From NCBI GenBank assembly GCA_036381035.1, contig DASVDQ010000097.1, forward strand, positions 1 through 64,000: a stretch of DNA of 64,000 nucleotides. The letters are read 5' to 3'. A program made the position numbers and the translations under genes. The notes under the pieces are model-generated. The model did no database searches. It had not been told where the DNA came from and saw only the letters and a program-made list of their open reading frames with translations. Below, one piece after another: positions 8,668 through 17,049 of the stretch (position 1 is the stretch's first letter; every line of letters begins with the position of its first letter). The DNA comes from Trueperaceae bacterium (GTDB lineage: Bacteria > Deinococcota > Deinococci > Deinococcales > Trueperaceae).

Positions 8668-8958
8668 TCAGGTGGCCTTGCGCGTGCCGCCCATCACCGC
8701 GCCGGCGATCGCGGCGAGCACACCGCCGCCCACGGCGCCGCCGAGCACCGACGTCAGCAGCGACACGAGGTCGAGCGCGCTGCCGCCCGCGCCGAGGCCC
8801 AGGAGCTGCAGGAGCTGGGCGAGGCCCAGGCCGCCCACGGCGCCGGCCAGCGTGTTCCCGGTGGCGCCCATGGGCGCGCCCTCGCCGCGGCGACCCACCA
8901 GGTTGCCGCCCAACGCTCCTGCGACGATCTGGATGACTATCGGTAGCCAGGTTTCCAT
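8668..8958 (-). CDS. Small glycine/alanine-rich hydrophobic protein, unknown function
   Basis: A 96-residue protein starting METWLPIVIQIVAGALGG, with three hydrophobic Gly-zipper-like stretches (about 6-22, 35-60 and 65-92) and ending GGTRKAT. The ATG at 8958 is preceded by GGAGAGGT, so I prefer it to the longer frame, whose upstream residues look non-coding. Gly-zipper proteins of this type are often inner-membrane or envelope proteins; I cannot assign a function. A strong terminator follows, so the gene is probably monocistronic. Confidence 0.65.
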   Translation of the reverse strand: METWLPIVIQIVAGALGGNLVGRRGEGAPMGATGNTLAGAVGGLGLAQLLQLLGLGAGGSALDLVSLLTSVLGGAVGGGVLAAIAGAVMGGTRKAT

Positions 8959-9148
8959 GCCCCAACCTCTCCCGCTCGGCCGTGTGCCGAGCGCCAGGGC
9001 GGGCGCCGAAGAGGCCTGCCCGCCGCCGAGCCCATGGCCTGGGAGGCGATGGCGAAGGGGACGAAGCAGGTGGCTCGCAAGACGATCGTACTCCAAACGT
9101 GAGAGAACGATGTGAGCGTTGCGACGTGGGCGACGCCCGGCGCGGGAG

Positions 9149-10207
9149 CTACTGACCCCCGATCGCCTCGAGGATCGACGGGTCGACGGCGTCCTCGAAC
9201 GAGACGGGCTCGCTCAGGAGGCCGACCTCGACGAGCAGGTCGACCGAACGCTCGAACGCCTCCCGGTTCAGCGACCCGACGACGGTGTCCGGCGTCGGCT
9301 TCACGAGCTTGGCCGTCTCCGCCATCTGCCAGGTCTGGTGGATGAGCGGGCTCTGGGTCGAGCCGGAGCCGGCGCAGGTGTCGCCGCAGTACTTGAGGAC
9401 GATCTGCACCGCCTCCTCCTGGTTCTCGACCGCGTACTCCCAGCCGCGGATCGAGGCGCGCACGAAGCGCTCGGCGACCTCGCGGCCCGACAGGCCGGAG
9501 CCCTTGAAGTCCTCGGTGGCCAGCAGCTCGGGCGTGGTGAAGATGTTGTCCTCGAGCAGGTCGGCGCCGATGTCGGCGGGATCGAGGACCACGAGCTGGT
9601 CCAGCGGGTAGCCCAGGCCCACGATCTGGTCGAGCTCGTTGTAGGTCATCGCGCTGGCCACGTCGACCTCGTGCGGGAACACGAGCGAGGGGTCGAAGGC
9701 GTAGACGACCGCGTTGATGTCGGGGCCCTGGACCGTGGGGTCGAGGTTCGAGGTGAAGCCGGCGGCGGCGAACACGGCCTCGGCCGCGAACTCGTTGCCG
9801 AAGCCCCACACGCCCACGTTGCGGCCGGCCAGGTCGGCGATCTCCTCGATGCCGGAGTCGGCGAGCGCCACGAGGCGGTAGCCGGAGTCCTGGAAGACCT
9901 GCGCGATCGTGACGACGTCGAGGCCCTGCTCGCGCTGGGCCAGCATGTTGGCGACCCAGTCGGTGCCGAAGTCGGCGTTGCCGGAGCCCACCTGCACCGT
10001 CGGGTTGACGTTGCCGCCGTCGAGGATCGTGACGTCGAGGCCCTCCTCGGCGTAGAAGCCCTTGTCCTGCGCCACGAAGTAGCCCGCGAACTGCGCCTGC
10101 GGGAACCACTTGGACTGGAAGTTGATGGGGATGAGCTCCTGGGCGAACGCGCCGCCGCCCGCTAGGAGCGTCAACACCGTCAGTGCCGTACCGAACCGAC
10201 GCAGCAT
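9149..10207 (-). CDS. ABC transporter substrate-binding protein, NMT1/THI5-like (pyrimidine-type ligand inferred)
   Basis: A 352-residue secreted periplasmic-type binding protein. A signal peptide with a basic start and hydrophobic core (TALTVLTLLAGGGAFA) is cleaved near AFA-QE. The mature protein begins with the NMT1/SsuA-like pattern KWFPQAQFAGYFVAQDKGFYAEEGLDV. This superfamily binds hydroxymethylpyrimidine precursors, taurine, nitrate or hydantoin-like compounds. It is the last gene of a minus-strand run that includes dihydropyrimidinase, PreA and PreT, so a pyrimidine or hydantoin ligand is the best inference. The ATG at 10207 has a strong GAGGAGGT ribosome-binding site. The 165-nt gap before it contains a CAGAAT element that could give extra transcription of the binding protein. 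Confidence 0.87.
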   Translation of the reverse strand: MLRRFGTALTVLTLLAGGGAFAQELIPINFQSKWFPQAQFAGYFVAQDKGFYAEEGLDVTILDGGNVNPTVQVGSGNADFGTDWVANMLAQREQGLDVVTIAQVFQDSGYRLVALADSGIEEIADLAGRNVGVWGFGNEFAAEAVFAAAGFTSNLDPTVQGPDINAVVYAFDPSLVFPHEVDVASAMTYNELDQIVGLGYPLDQLVVLDPADIGADLLEDNIFTTPELLATEDFKGSGLSGREVAERFVRASIRGWEYAVENQEEAVQIVLKYCGDTCAGSGSTQSPLIHQTWQMAETAKLVKPTPDTVVGSLNREAFERSVDLLVEVGLLSEPVSFEDAVDPSILEAIGGQ

Positions 10208-10372
10208 CTGCTACCTCCTCGTTGTCGACCTAGGCCGCCATTCTGGCACGCCTGCGCCGGCGCCGTGCCGTGGGTGAAGGCCGCCGCCCCCCGAACGCCG
10301 CGTCGGCCCCACGAACGCCCCGCCGCGGCCGCCCGCCAGCCCGCCGCGGACGCCCCTCGCCGGCCCGCGCCC

Positions 10373-11407
10373 TCACCCGCCCCGCGCCGACGGGTGCCAC
10401 GCCAGCAGCCAGCGCTCGAGGAGCTGGACGGTCCAGTAGAGGACCATCGACAGCACGCTCGAGACGAGGATCGCGGCGAAGACGACGTCGAACTGGCCGC
10501 GGTGGGCCGAGAGGCTGATGCGCTGGCCCAGCCCGTTGGGCGGTCCGGGGATGAGGAACTCGGCGACGATCACGCTGACCACCGCGAGCACGATGGCGAC
10601 CTTCAGCGACGTGAACACGTAGGGCAGCGCGTGCGGCAGGCGCAGGGTGAGGAAGCCCTGCAGCGGCCGCGCGGCGTAGGAGCGCAGCAGCTCGAGCTTG
10701 AGCGGCTCCACCGACGTGAGCCCCTGCACCGTGTTGAGCACGACCGGGAAGAACGTGACGATCACGCCCACGGCGGCCTTCGACTCCCAGTCGACGCCCA
10801 GCGCGCGGCCGAGCACCGGCGCCAGGCCGACGATCGGCACGGCGCCGAAGGCCGTCGCCAGCGGCAGGAAGCCGCGGCGGAGGAAGGCGCTGAAAGCGAT
10901 GAGCGCGCCGGCGACGAAGCCGAGCAGCAGGCCGAGCCCGAAGCCGAGCAGCACCTCGCGCACGAACGTCAGGTAGGCGTCCGCGACGAGCACCGGCCAC
11001 GCGCTCACCAGGGCCTGGCCGATGCTGACCACGGACGGGAAGATGCCGGGCGGCACCCTGAAGCCCAGGACCAGGCCCTCCCACGTGAGGAGCAGCACGA
11101 ACGGCACGGTGGCGACGGGCAGTACGCGCTGGAGGCGGGAGATCAGCGCGGCGCCGGCGCGGTCCTCGGCCTCGTCGGCGCTCATGAGGCTGAGGCGCGC
11201 GCTGGCCAGCACCGCCAGGAGCAGGCCGCCGAGCAGCGCCGACCAGTAGAGGGGCCCCGCGGGGCCCGTCCGCGCGCGCTGCAGCGCCACGGGCGCGAAC
11301 GCCGCCGCCACGCCCAGGGCCGTGAGCGCGACGAGCCCCAGCGCCCGGCCGGCGGCGCCCCCGAGGCTGCCCGCCGCGCCGCCGGCGAGCGCTCCGCGTG
11401 CCGCCAT
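10373..11407 (-). CDS. ABC transporter permease, SsuC/TauC-like
   Basis: A 344-residue inner-membrane permease. Helices occur near 22-45, 52-72 and 98-120, followed by the conserved permease core. The EAA-type loop is recognisable in LKLELLRSYAARPLQGFLTLRLPHALPY, where it contacts the ATPase. It starts at the ATG ending at 11407, which shares one base with the stop of the preceding permease gene (TGATG), so the two are translationally coupled. Together with the next permease and the ATPase it should form one importer fed by the binding protein at 9149-10207. The N-terminal 90 residues before the core are longer than usual for this family. Confidence 0.85.
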   Translation of the reverse strand: MAARGALAGGAAGSLGGAAGRALGLVALTALGVAAAFAPVALQRARTGPAGPLYWSALLGGLLLAVLASARLSLMSADEAEDRAGAALISRLQRVLPVATVPFVLLLTWEGLVLGFRVPPGIFPSVVSIGQALVSAWPVLVADAYLTFVREVLLGFGLGLLLGFVAGALIAFSAFLRRGFLPLATAFGAVPIVGLAPVLGRALGVDWESKAAVGVIVTFFPVVLNTVQGLTSVEPLKLELLRSYAARPLQGFLTLRLPHALPYVFTSLKVAIVLAVVSVIVAEFLIPGPPNGLGQRISLSAHRGQFDVVFAAILVSSVLSMVLYWTVQLLERWLLAWHPSARGG

Positions 11408-13377
11408 CAGCCATCCCCCGCGGCGGCCGCGAGGCCCGTCCTCTGCCACGGCGCCACGAGGCGCTGCACCAGCCCGACGAGCGACACGAGGCCTATGCCG
11501 AGCAGCGCGGAGATGCCGAGCAGGATCCAGACGTCGGCCACGTCGCCGGCCTGCACCTGGCCGATGATCGCGTAGCCCAAGCCCAGGCGGTTGTTCGACT
11601 CGACCTCGGCGACCAGCGCGCCCACCAGCGCCGCCGCGGCGCCCAGCTTCAGGCTCGTGAACAGGTAGGGCACCGCCGCGGGGAAGCGCAGCTTGACGAA
11701 CGCCTGCAGCGGCGTGGCCGCGTACGCCTTCATGAGGTCGAGGGCCAGCGGGTCGACCGAGCGCAGGCCGGTGACCGTGCCGACCGTGATCGGGAAGAAG
11801 GCGATGTAGGCGCCGACGATCGCCGCCGGCACCAGGCTCGTCTGCACGGTCACGCCGAGGTTGCCCAGCACGGCGACGAGCACGGGCACGAGGGCGATCA
11901 CGGGGATCGTCTGCGAGGCGATCACCCAGGGCAGCAGCGCCTGCTCGAACGGCCTGACGCGCACGAACGCCACGGCCAGGAGCACGCCGATGACCGTGCC
12001 CACCGCCAGCGACACCAGCGTGCCGGCCGCCGTGTAGAGGGTGGCGCGCACGACGTTGCGCGGGTCGGAGAGCGGGTAGGCGGTGAAGAACGGGACGAGC
12101 CTCTCGGCGATCCAGTGCGGGAACGGCACCGGATGCTGCGGCAGGCCGAGGAAGCACTCGAAGGCGGTCTCGCCGCAGGCCGGGCGCGCGTAGTAGGTGT
12201 ACGAGGCCGCCCACGGCACCTCGCCGGGCCGCGGCGCCGCGGCCAGCGTGACCGTGCCGGTGGCGGGGTCGCTGACGCGGTAGTCGGGGAACTGACGCAG
12301 CGCCGCGTTGCGCGGCGGCGGCGAGCCGAAGGTCACGGCGGCGCCGTCCCGCTCGTAGTCGACGCCCTCCGCCAGCTCGCGCCCCTCCAGCGTGACGATG
12401 CCCCGCTCCGAGGGGAACGTGAACGTGGTCCTCGACCCGTCGACCCGCTCCTGCGGGCGCTCGGCGTCGCCGGAGAGCAGCCTGTCGCCGAGGTAGATGG
12501 CCCTGGCCTGGTCGGACTCGACGACCGGCGCCGACTGCAGCCGGAACGTGCGGTTCTCGCCGTCGACGGCGCCCACGAGACCCTCCGCCACGGCCACGTA
12601 CGACGCGGCCGCGCGCAGCTCGGCGCCCGCCGGCGCCGGCTCCCGCAGCACCAGCGTGCCCGCCGCGGCGTCGAGGTACTCGTAGTCGCCGGTGACGACG
12701 CTCACGGGCGCGTTGAAGGACGGCGGGGCGTCGAAGACCAGCGAGTCGCCCTCCAGCGCGAAGCCCGCGCCCTCGACGAGGGGCGCGCCGGCCACGATCG
12801 CCACGGCGGGACCCTCGCCGACCAGCCTGCCGGCGCCGGGCACCGTGAAGTCGCGGCGGACGCCGTCGGCGCGCTCGACGGCCGGCGCGGAGCCGCGGCG
12901 GAGCAGGGCGCCGTCGAGGTAGAGCGGGGCGCCCGCCGAGGCGCCACCCGGCAGCGCGTGGACGCGACCCTCGAGCCCGGGCGAGCCCGCGGACCCGACA
13001 GGCTCCAGCCGCGGGCCCAGGCGGACGGCCGGTCCGTCCAGCGGCGACGTCAGCACCGCCGCGCCGCCCTCCAGCGTCACGCCGGCGGCGAGGACGTCGC
13101 CGTCCCTCACCAGCACGGCGGTGCCCGGCTCGAGCGCGGCGAGGCGCTCATCGACCTCCGGCGCGCCGCCGAACGGCAGGCGCGCCCCCGCGGCGCGGGC
13201 GTCGGCCACCGGCAACGCCGCCACCGTCGCGCGCACCCAGTTCGAGACGTTGGCCATGCGCCCGCGCGCCAGCGGCAGGCCGAGGAGCAGCGCCGCGGGG
13301 TACATGAGCGCCAGCAGGACGGCCACGACCCCGACGACGGGCCCGGCGCGCCTCAGCCACGACGCCAGGGACGGCAT
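11407..13377 (-). CDS. ABC transporter permease with large extracytoplasmic repeat domain
   Basis: A 656-residue permease. Residues 12-34 form the first membrane helix. An unusually long polar segment, about 38-440, follows before the ordinary SsuC/TauC-like core begins (helices from about 446). The core has the expected ATPase-contact loop (LALDLMKAYAATPLQAFVKLRFPAAVPY). The inserted region is rich in beta-strand patterns and contains internal repeats: residues 231-262 and 365-396 share the frame DYxxxDxAxGTxxL..AP.PG....A.ASY, and xDG.xR.F occurs at about 171, 272 and 313. Family members are normally 250-300 residues, so this insertion more than doubles the protein. The start at 13377 is 2 nt after the ATPase stop. 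The extra domain may capture or guide substrate outside the membrane; that is inference. Confidence 0.82.
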   Translation of the reverse strand: MPSLASWLRRAGPVVGVVAVLLALMYPAALLLGLPLARGRMANVSNWVRATVAALPVADARAAGARLPFGGAPEVDERLAALEPGTAVLVRDGDVLAAGVTLEGGAAVLTSPLDGPAVRLGPRLEPVGSAGSPGLEGRVHALPGGASAGAPLYLDGALLRRGSAPAVERADGVRRDFTVPGAGRLVGEGPAVAIVAGAPLVEGAGFALEGDSLVFDAPPSFNAPVSVVTGDYEYLDAAAGTLVLREPAPAGAELRAAASYVAVAEGLVGAVDGENRTFRLQSAPVVESDQARAIYLGDRLLSGDAERPQERVDGSRTTFTFPSERGIVTLEGRELAEGVDYERDGAAVTFGSPPPRNAALRQFPDYRVSDPATGTVTLAAAPRPGEVPWAASYTYYARPACGETAFECFLGLPQHPVPFPHWIAERLVPFFTAYPLSDPRNVVRATLYTAAGTLVSLAVGTVIGVLLAVAFVRVRPFEQALLPWVIASQTIPVIALVPVLVAVLGNLGVTVQTSLVPAAIVGAYIAFFPITVGTVTGLRSVDPLALDLMKAYAATPLQAFVKLRFPAAVPYLFTSLKLGAAAALVGALVAEVESNNRLGLGYAIIGQVQAGDVADVWILLGISALLGIGLVSLVGLVQRLVAPWQRTGLAAAAGDG

Positions 13378-13379
13378 CG

Positions 13380-14237
13380 TCAGAAGCCCACCGTCTTCTG
13401 CGCCAGCGGCGGCTTGGGTCCGCTGCCCGCGCCGTGCTCCACGCCGCGCAGGGCCTCGCGCACCTGCGTCGTGAGCTCGAAGAACCGCGGCGTCTCGCGC
13501 GTCTCCGGCGTGCGCGGGTAGGGCAGGTCGACCTCGATGACCTCCCTGATCCGCCCCGGACGCGCCGTCATGACGACGATGCGCGTGGAGAGGAACACGG
13601 CCTCGGCGATCGAGTGGGTGACGAACAGGACCGTCTTCCTCGTCTCCTGCCACAGGCGCAGGAGCTCGAGGTTCATGGCCTCGCGCGTGATCTCGTCGAG
13701 GGCGCCGAACGGCTCGTCCATGAGGAGCAGCTTGGGGTCGAAGGCCAGCGCGCGGGCGATCGAGACGCGCTGCTGCATGCCGCCAGAGAGCTGCCACGGG
13801 TAGGAGCGCTCGAAGCGCTCGAGGCCCACCATCCTCAGCAGCTCGCGCGCCCGCTCGCGGCGCTCGGCCCTCTCGAAGCCCATGATCTCGAGGGGCAGCG
13901 TCACGTTCGCCAGCACCGTGCGCCACTCGTAGAGGACCGGCGCCTGGAATACGTAGCCGTACTCGCGGTCCTCCCGCGCCTGCCTGGGCGTCTTGCCGGC
14001 CACGTCGATCGTGCCCGACGTGGGCTCGGTGAGGTCGGCGATGAGGCGCATCAGCGTCGTCTTGCCGCAGCCAGACGGGCCGATCAGCGAGACGAAGTCG
14101 CCGTGGCGCACCTCGAGGTCGGCGTCCTGCAGCGCGACGGCCTCGCCCTTGCCGACGCCGAAGACCTTGCTCACGCCCCTGACCGCTATGACGGTCGGGC
14201 GCTCGTCCCTGCCCCCCGCGGCGACGCGCTCAGCCAC
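13380..14237 (-). CDS. ABC transporter ATP-binding protein, SsuB/TauB-like
   Basis: A 285-residue cytoplasmic ATPase with Walker A GPSGCGKTT, Q-loop in YVFQAPVLYEWRT, signature LSGGMQQRVSIARAL, Walker B LLLMDEPFGALDEITRE and switch His in FVTHSIAEAV. These match the nitrate/sulfonate/taurine/thiamine-precursor branch. The start overlaps the end of the dihydropyrimidinase gene by 8 nt, and the downstream permease begins 2 nt after its stop, so it belongs to the pyrimidine operon. It powers the importer formed with the two permeases and the NMT1-like binding protein. Confidence 0.9.
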   Translation of the reverse strand: MAERVAAGGRDERPTVIAVRGVSKVFGVGKGEAVALQDADLEVRHGDFVSLIGPSGCGKTTLMRLIADLTEPTSGTIDVAGKTPRQAREDREYGYVFQAPVLYEWRTVLANVTLPLEIMGFERAERRERARELLRMVGLERFERSYPWQLSGGMQQRVSIARALAFDPKLLLMDEPFGALDEITREAMNLELLRLWQETRKTVLFVTHSIAEAVFLSTRIVVMTARPGRIREVIEVDLPYPRTPETRETPRFFELTTQVREALRGVEHGAGSGPKPPLAQKTVGF

Positions 14238-15609
14238 GGAGCGGCTTGCGCCTGAGGAGCCTGCCGCGGCCGGGGTCGCCGACGAACTCGCCGTCGCGCA
14301 CCGCCACCTCCCCGCGCACCGTCACGACGCTGGGCCGCCCGTCGATCTCCATGCCCTCGAACGCGCTGTAGTCGACGTTCATCTTGTGCGTCTGCGCGCT
14401 GATCACCCCGCGGTACGAGGGGTCGTAGACGACGAGGTCGGCGTCGGCGCCGACGGCGATCGTGCCCTTCCGCGGGTAGAGGCCGAAGAGCCTGGCGGCG
14501 TTCGTCGAGGCGACCTCCACGAACCGCTCCAGCGAGAGCTCGCCGCGGCTGACGCCGTAGGTGTAGAGGAGGTTCACGCGGTCCTCGATCGCGGGCATGC
14601 CGTTGGGGATCTTCGTGAACGCGTCCCTGCCCAGCGCCTTCTGCTCGACGTCGAAGGGGGCGTGGTCGGTGCCGACGGTGTCGACGAGCCCGCGCGCCAG
14701 GCCGCGCCACAGCGCCCGCTGGTCGTCCTTGGTGCGCAGCGGCGGGCTCATCACGTACTTCGCCCCCTCGAAGTCCGGCCTCTCGGCGTAGCTCTTGTCG
14801 AGCATCAGGTGCGGGATCACGACCTCGACGCTGAGGTCGACGCCGCGCAGCTTGGCCTCCACGGCCGCGCGCAGCGCCTTCTCGTTCGAGAGGTGCACGA
14901 CGTAGCCCTTCGCACCGGTGACCTCGAGGAACGTCGCGAACTTCGCCGTGCCGGCCTCCTCCACCAGGTCGGGCCGGCTCGGCTCGTGCCACTCCGGCCC
15001 GGTCTTCCCCTGCGCCAGCAGCGTCTCCTGCATCGCGGCGATCACGCCCGAGTTCTCGCAGTGCGCCGTGACGACCACGCCGAGCTCCTTGGCCAGCCGC
15101 AGCGTGGCGTAGAGCTCCTCGTCGGTCACGCCGAAGAAACCGGCGTAGGCGAGGAACACCTTGAACGAGGTCATGCCGTCGGCCACGATGTCGCGCAGCA
15201 CGCCCTCCGTCTCGTCGTCGAAGCGCGTGACGCCGATGTGGAAGGTGTAGTCGCAGGCCGAGTTGCCCTCGGCCAGGCGCCGCCAGTGGGCGTAGCCCTC
15301 GCGGAGGTCCTCGTGCCGGTTGGGGGCGAGCATCTCGATGTAGGTGGTCGTGCCGCCCACCAGCGCGGCCTGCGAGCCGGTGGCGTGCGTGTCCTTCGTG
15401 GCCGTGCCCATGAACGGCAGGTAGATGTGGACGTGCGGGTCGATGAAGCCGGGGAAGACGTACTGGCCCGTGGCGTCTATCACCTCGGCGCCGGCCGGCG
15501 CGCTCAGGTCGCGCCCTATCGCCGCGATCGTGTCGCCCTCGCAGTAGACGTCGGCCCGCTGGCGACCGCCGGCCGTCACGACCTCCCCGTTCTTGATCAG
15601 TAGGCTCAT
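14230..15609 (-). CDS. hydA: Dihydropyrimidinase / D-hydantoinase
   Basis: A 459-residue amidohydrolase that opens the ring of dihydrouracil or dihydrothymine to N-carbamoyl-beta-amino acids. Metal ligands visible are the HVH pair in GFIDPHVHIYLPF (H59, H61), the lysine expected to be carbamylated in TSFKVFLAYAG (K150), histidines in VVTAHCENSG and YVVHLSNE, and the aspartate in GTDHAPF. Length fits the family (450-490). It sits 48 nt downstream of PreA in the same operon, which supplies the dihydropyrimidine substrate. No beta-ureidopropionase, the next enzyme, is present in the window. Confidence 0.92.
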   Translation of the reverse strand: MSLLIKNGEVVTAGGRQRADVYCEGDTIAAIGRDLSAPAGAEVIDATGQYVFPGFIDPHVHIYLPFMGTATKDTHATGSQAALVGGTTTYIEMLAPNRHEDLREGYAHWRRLAEGNSACDYTFHIGVTRFDDETEGVLRDIVADGMTSFKVFLAYAGFFGVTDEELYATLRLAKELGVVVTAHCENSGVIAAMQETLLAQGKTGPEWHEPSRPDLVEEAGTAKFATFLEVTGAKGYVVHLSNEKALRAAVEAKLRGVDLSVEVVIPHLMLDKSYAERPDFEGAKYVMSPPLRTKDDQRALWRGLARGLVDTVGTDHAPFDVEQKALGRDAFTKIPNGMPAIEDRVNLLYTYGVSRGELSLERFVEVASTNAARLFGLYPRKGTIAVGADADLVVYDPSYRGVISAQTHKMNVDYSAFEGMEIDGRPSVVTVRGEVAVRDGEFVGDPGRGRLLRRKPLRG

Positions 15610-15657
15610 GAGCTCCCTAACACCCTCTCCCGGGCCCCCGCCTCTCGCGGCGCCCCA

Positions 15658-17049
15658 TCAGTGGATGTCTATGCCGACCTCGGCGCGGTAGGCGTTCATC
15701 GCCTCCCAGTCGGTGGTGACGGCCGGGCGCGTGCGCACCAGGTCGTTCCACGTCACGCTGGGACGCTCGGGCGGCACCTCGACCATGGTGATGCAGCCCT
15801 CGACGGGGCACACCAGGCTGCACAGGTCGCAGCCCACGCAGTCCTCCTCGCGCACCCGCGGCTGCGGACGCTGCCCGTCCGGGCCGACGCCGGCCTTGAG
15901 GCTCGCCCTGTCGCCCGCGAGCGCCGCCGGGTCGATGCGCACGCCGTCGACCGTGAGGTCGATGCACTGGTGCGCGCCCTCGTCGCAGGCGACGTAGCAG
16001 AGGTTGCACTGGATGCACTTGTCCTCGTCGATGCGGGCGACCGTCTTGTACGAGAGGTCGAGGTCGCCGAAGTCGGAGACGCGGTGCGTGGCCGCGCCGA
16101 CCACCTCGGAGACGCTCGCTACGCCCCTGGAGTCGAGCCAGTTCGAGAGGCCGTCGACGAGCTCCTCGACGATCCTGAAGCCGTAGTGCATGACGGCCGT
16201 GCACACCTGCACGGTCGTGGCTCCCAGCAGGAGGAACTCGGCGGCGTCGCGCCAGGTCTGCACGCCGCCCATGCCGGAGATGGGGACGCCGGACGCCCGC
16301 ACCTCCTCGTCGATCGCGACCTGCGAGAGCATGTGCAGGGCGATGGGCTTCACGGCCGGGCCGGCGTAGCCGCCGTGCCCGCCCTTGCCGCCGATGTTCG
16401 GCCGCAGCTCGAACGTGTCGAGGTCCACGCCGACGATCGAGTTGATCGTGTTGATGAGCGACAGGCCGTTCGCGCGTCCGGCGACGGCGGCCCGTGCCGG
16501 CTTGGTGATGTCGGTGACGTTGGGCGTGAGCTTCACGATCACCGGGATGCTGGCGGCGTCGGTCACCCAGCTCGTGATCAGCGAGCAGTACTCGGGCACC
16601 TGGCCCACGGCGGCACCCATGCCGCGCTCCGACATGCCGTGCGGGCAGCCGTAGTTCAGCTCGATGGCGTCGGCGCCCGTGTCCTCGATCCTCATGACGA
16701 TGTCGCGCCACGCCTCGGGGGTCGAGGAGACCATCGCCGAGACCACGACGGCGCGGTCGGGCCAGAGCCTCTTGACCTCGGCGATCTCCCTGAGGTTGAC
16801 CGCGAGCGGCCTGTCCGAGATCAGCTCGACGTTGTTGATCGCCAGGAGCTTCTGCCCGCCCATCTCGAAGGCCCCGTACCGGTTGCAGACGTTGAGGACG
16901 GGGTCGCCTATCGTCTTCCAGACGGCGCCGCCCCAGCCGTACTCGAACGCCTTGTTGATCTGGTACGCGGTGTTCGTGGGCGGCGCGGAGGCGAGCCAGA
17001 AGGGGTTGGGCGACCTCACGCCCGCGAAGACGGTGGTCAGGTCAGCCAC
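15658..17049 (-). CDS. preA: NAD-dependent dihydropyrimidine dehydrogenase subunit PreA
   Basis: A 463-residue protein: an FMN-binding dihydroorotate-dehydrogenase-like barrel followed by a two-cluster ferredoxin domain. The barrel carries NYGCPHGMSERGMGAAVGQ and the FMN/substrate motif LINTINSI. The C-terminal [4Fe-4S] motifs are CIQCNLCYVACDEGAHQC and CVGCDLCSLVCPVEGC. With PreT it reduces uracil or thymine to the 5,6-dihydro form using NAD(P)H. The GTG start at 17049 overlaps the PreT stop by 8 nt, which predicts coupled synthesis of the two subunits. Confidence 0.93.
   Translation of the reverse strand: MADLTTVFAGVRSPNPFWLASAPPTNTAYQINKAFEYGWGGAVWKTIGDPVLNVCNRYGAFEMGGQKLLAINNVELISDRPLAVNLREIAEVKRLWPDRAVVVSAMVSSTPEAWRDIVMRIEDTGADAIELNYGCPHGMSERGMGAAVGQVPEYCSLITSWVTDAASIPVIVKLTPNVTDITKPARAAVAGRANGLSLINTINSIVGVDLDTFELRPNIGGKGGHGGYAGPAVKPIALHMLSQVAIDEEVRASGVPISGMGGVQTWRDAAEFLLLGATTVQVCTAVMHYGFRIVEELVDGLSNWLDSRGVASVSEVVGAATHRVSDFGDLDLSYKTVARIDEDKCIQCNLCYVACDEGAHQCIDLTVDGVRIDPAALAGDRASLKAGVGPDGQRPQPRVREEDCVGCDLCSLVCPVEGCITMVEVPPERPSVTWNDLVRTRPAVTTDWEAMNAYRAEVGIDIH

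Noticed and set aside
13378-13926. Upstream extension of the repeat-domain permease to 839 residues
   Set aside because: The extension lies in a second frame of the ABC ATPase gene and lacks coding character; the ATG at 13377 begins right at a membrane helix and 2 nt after the ATPase stop.
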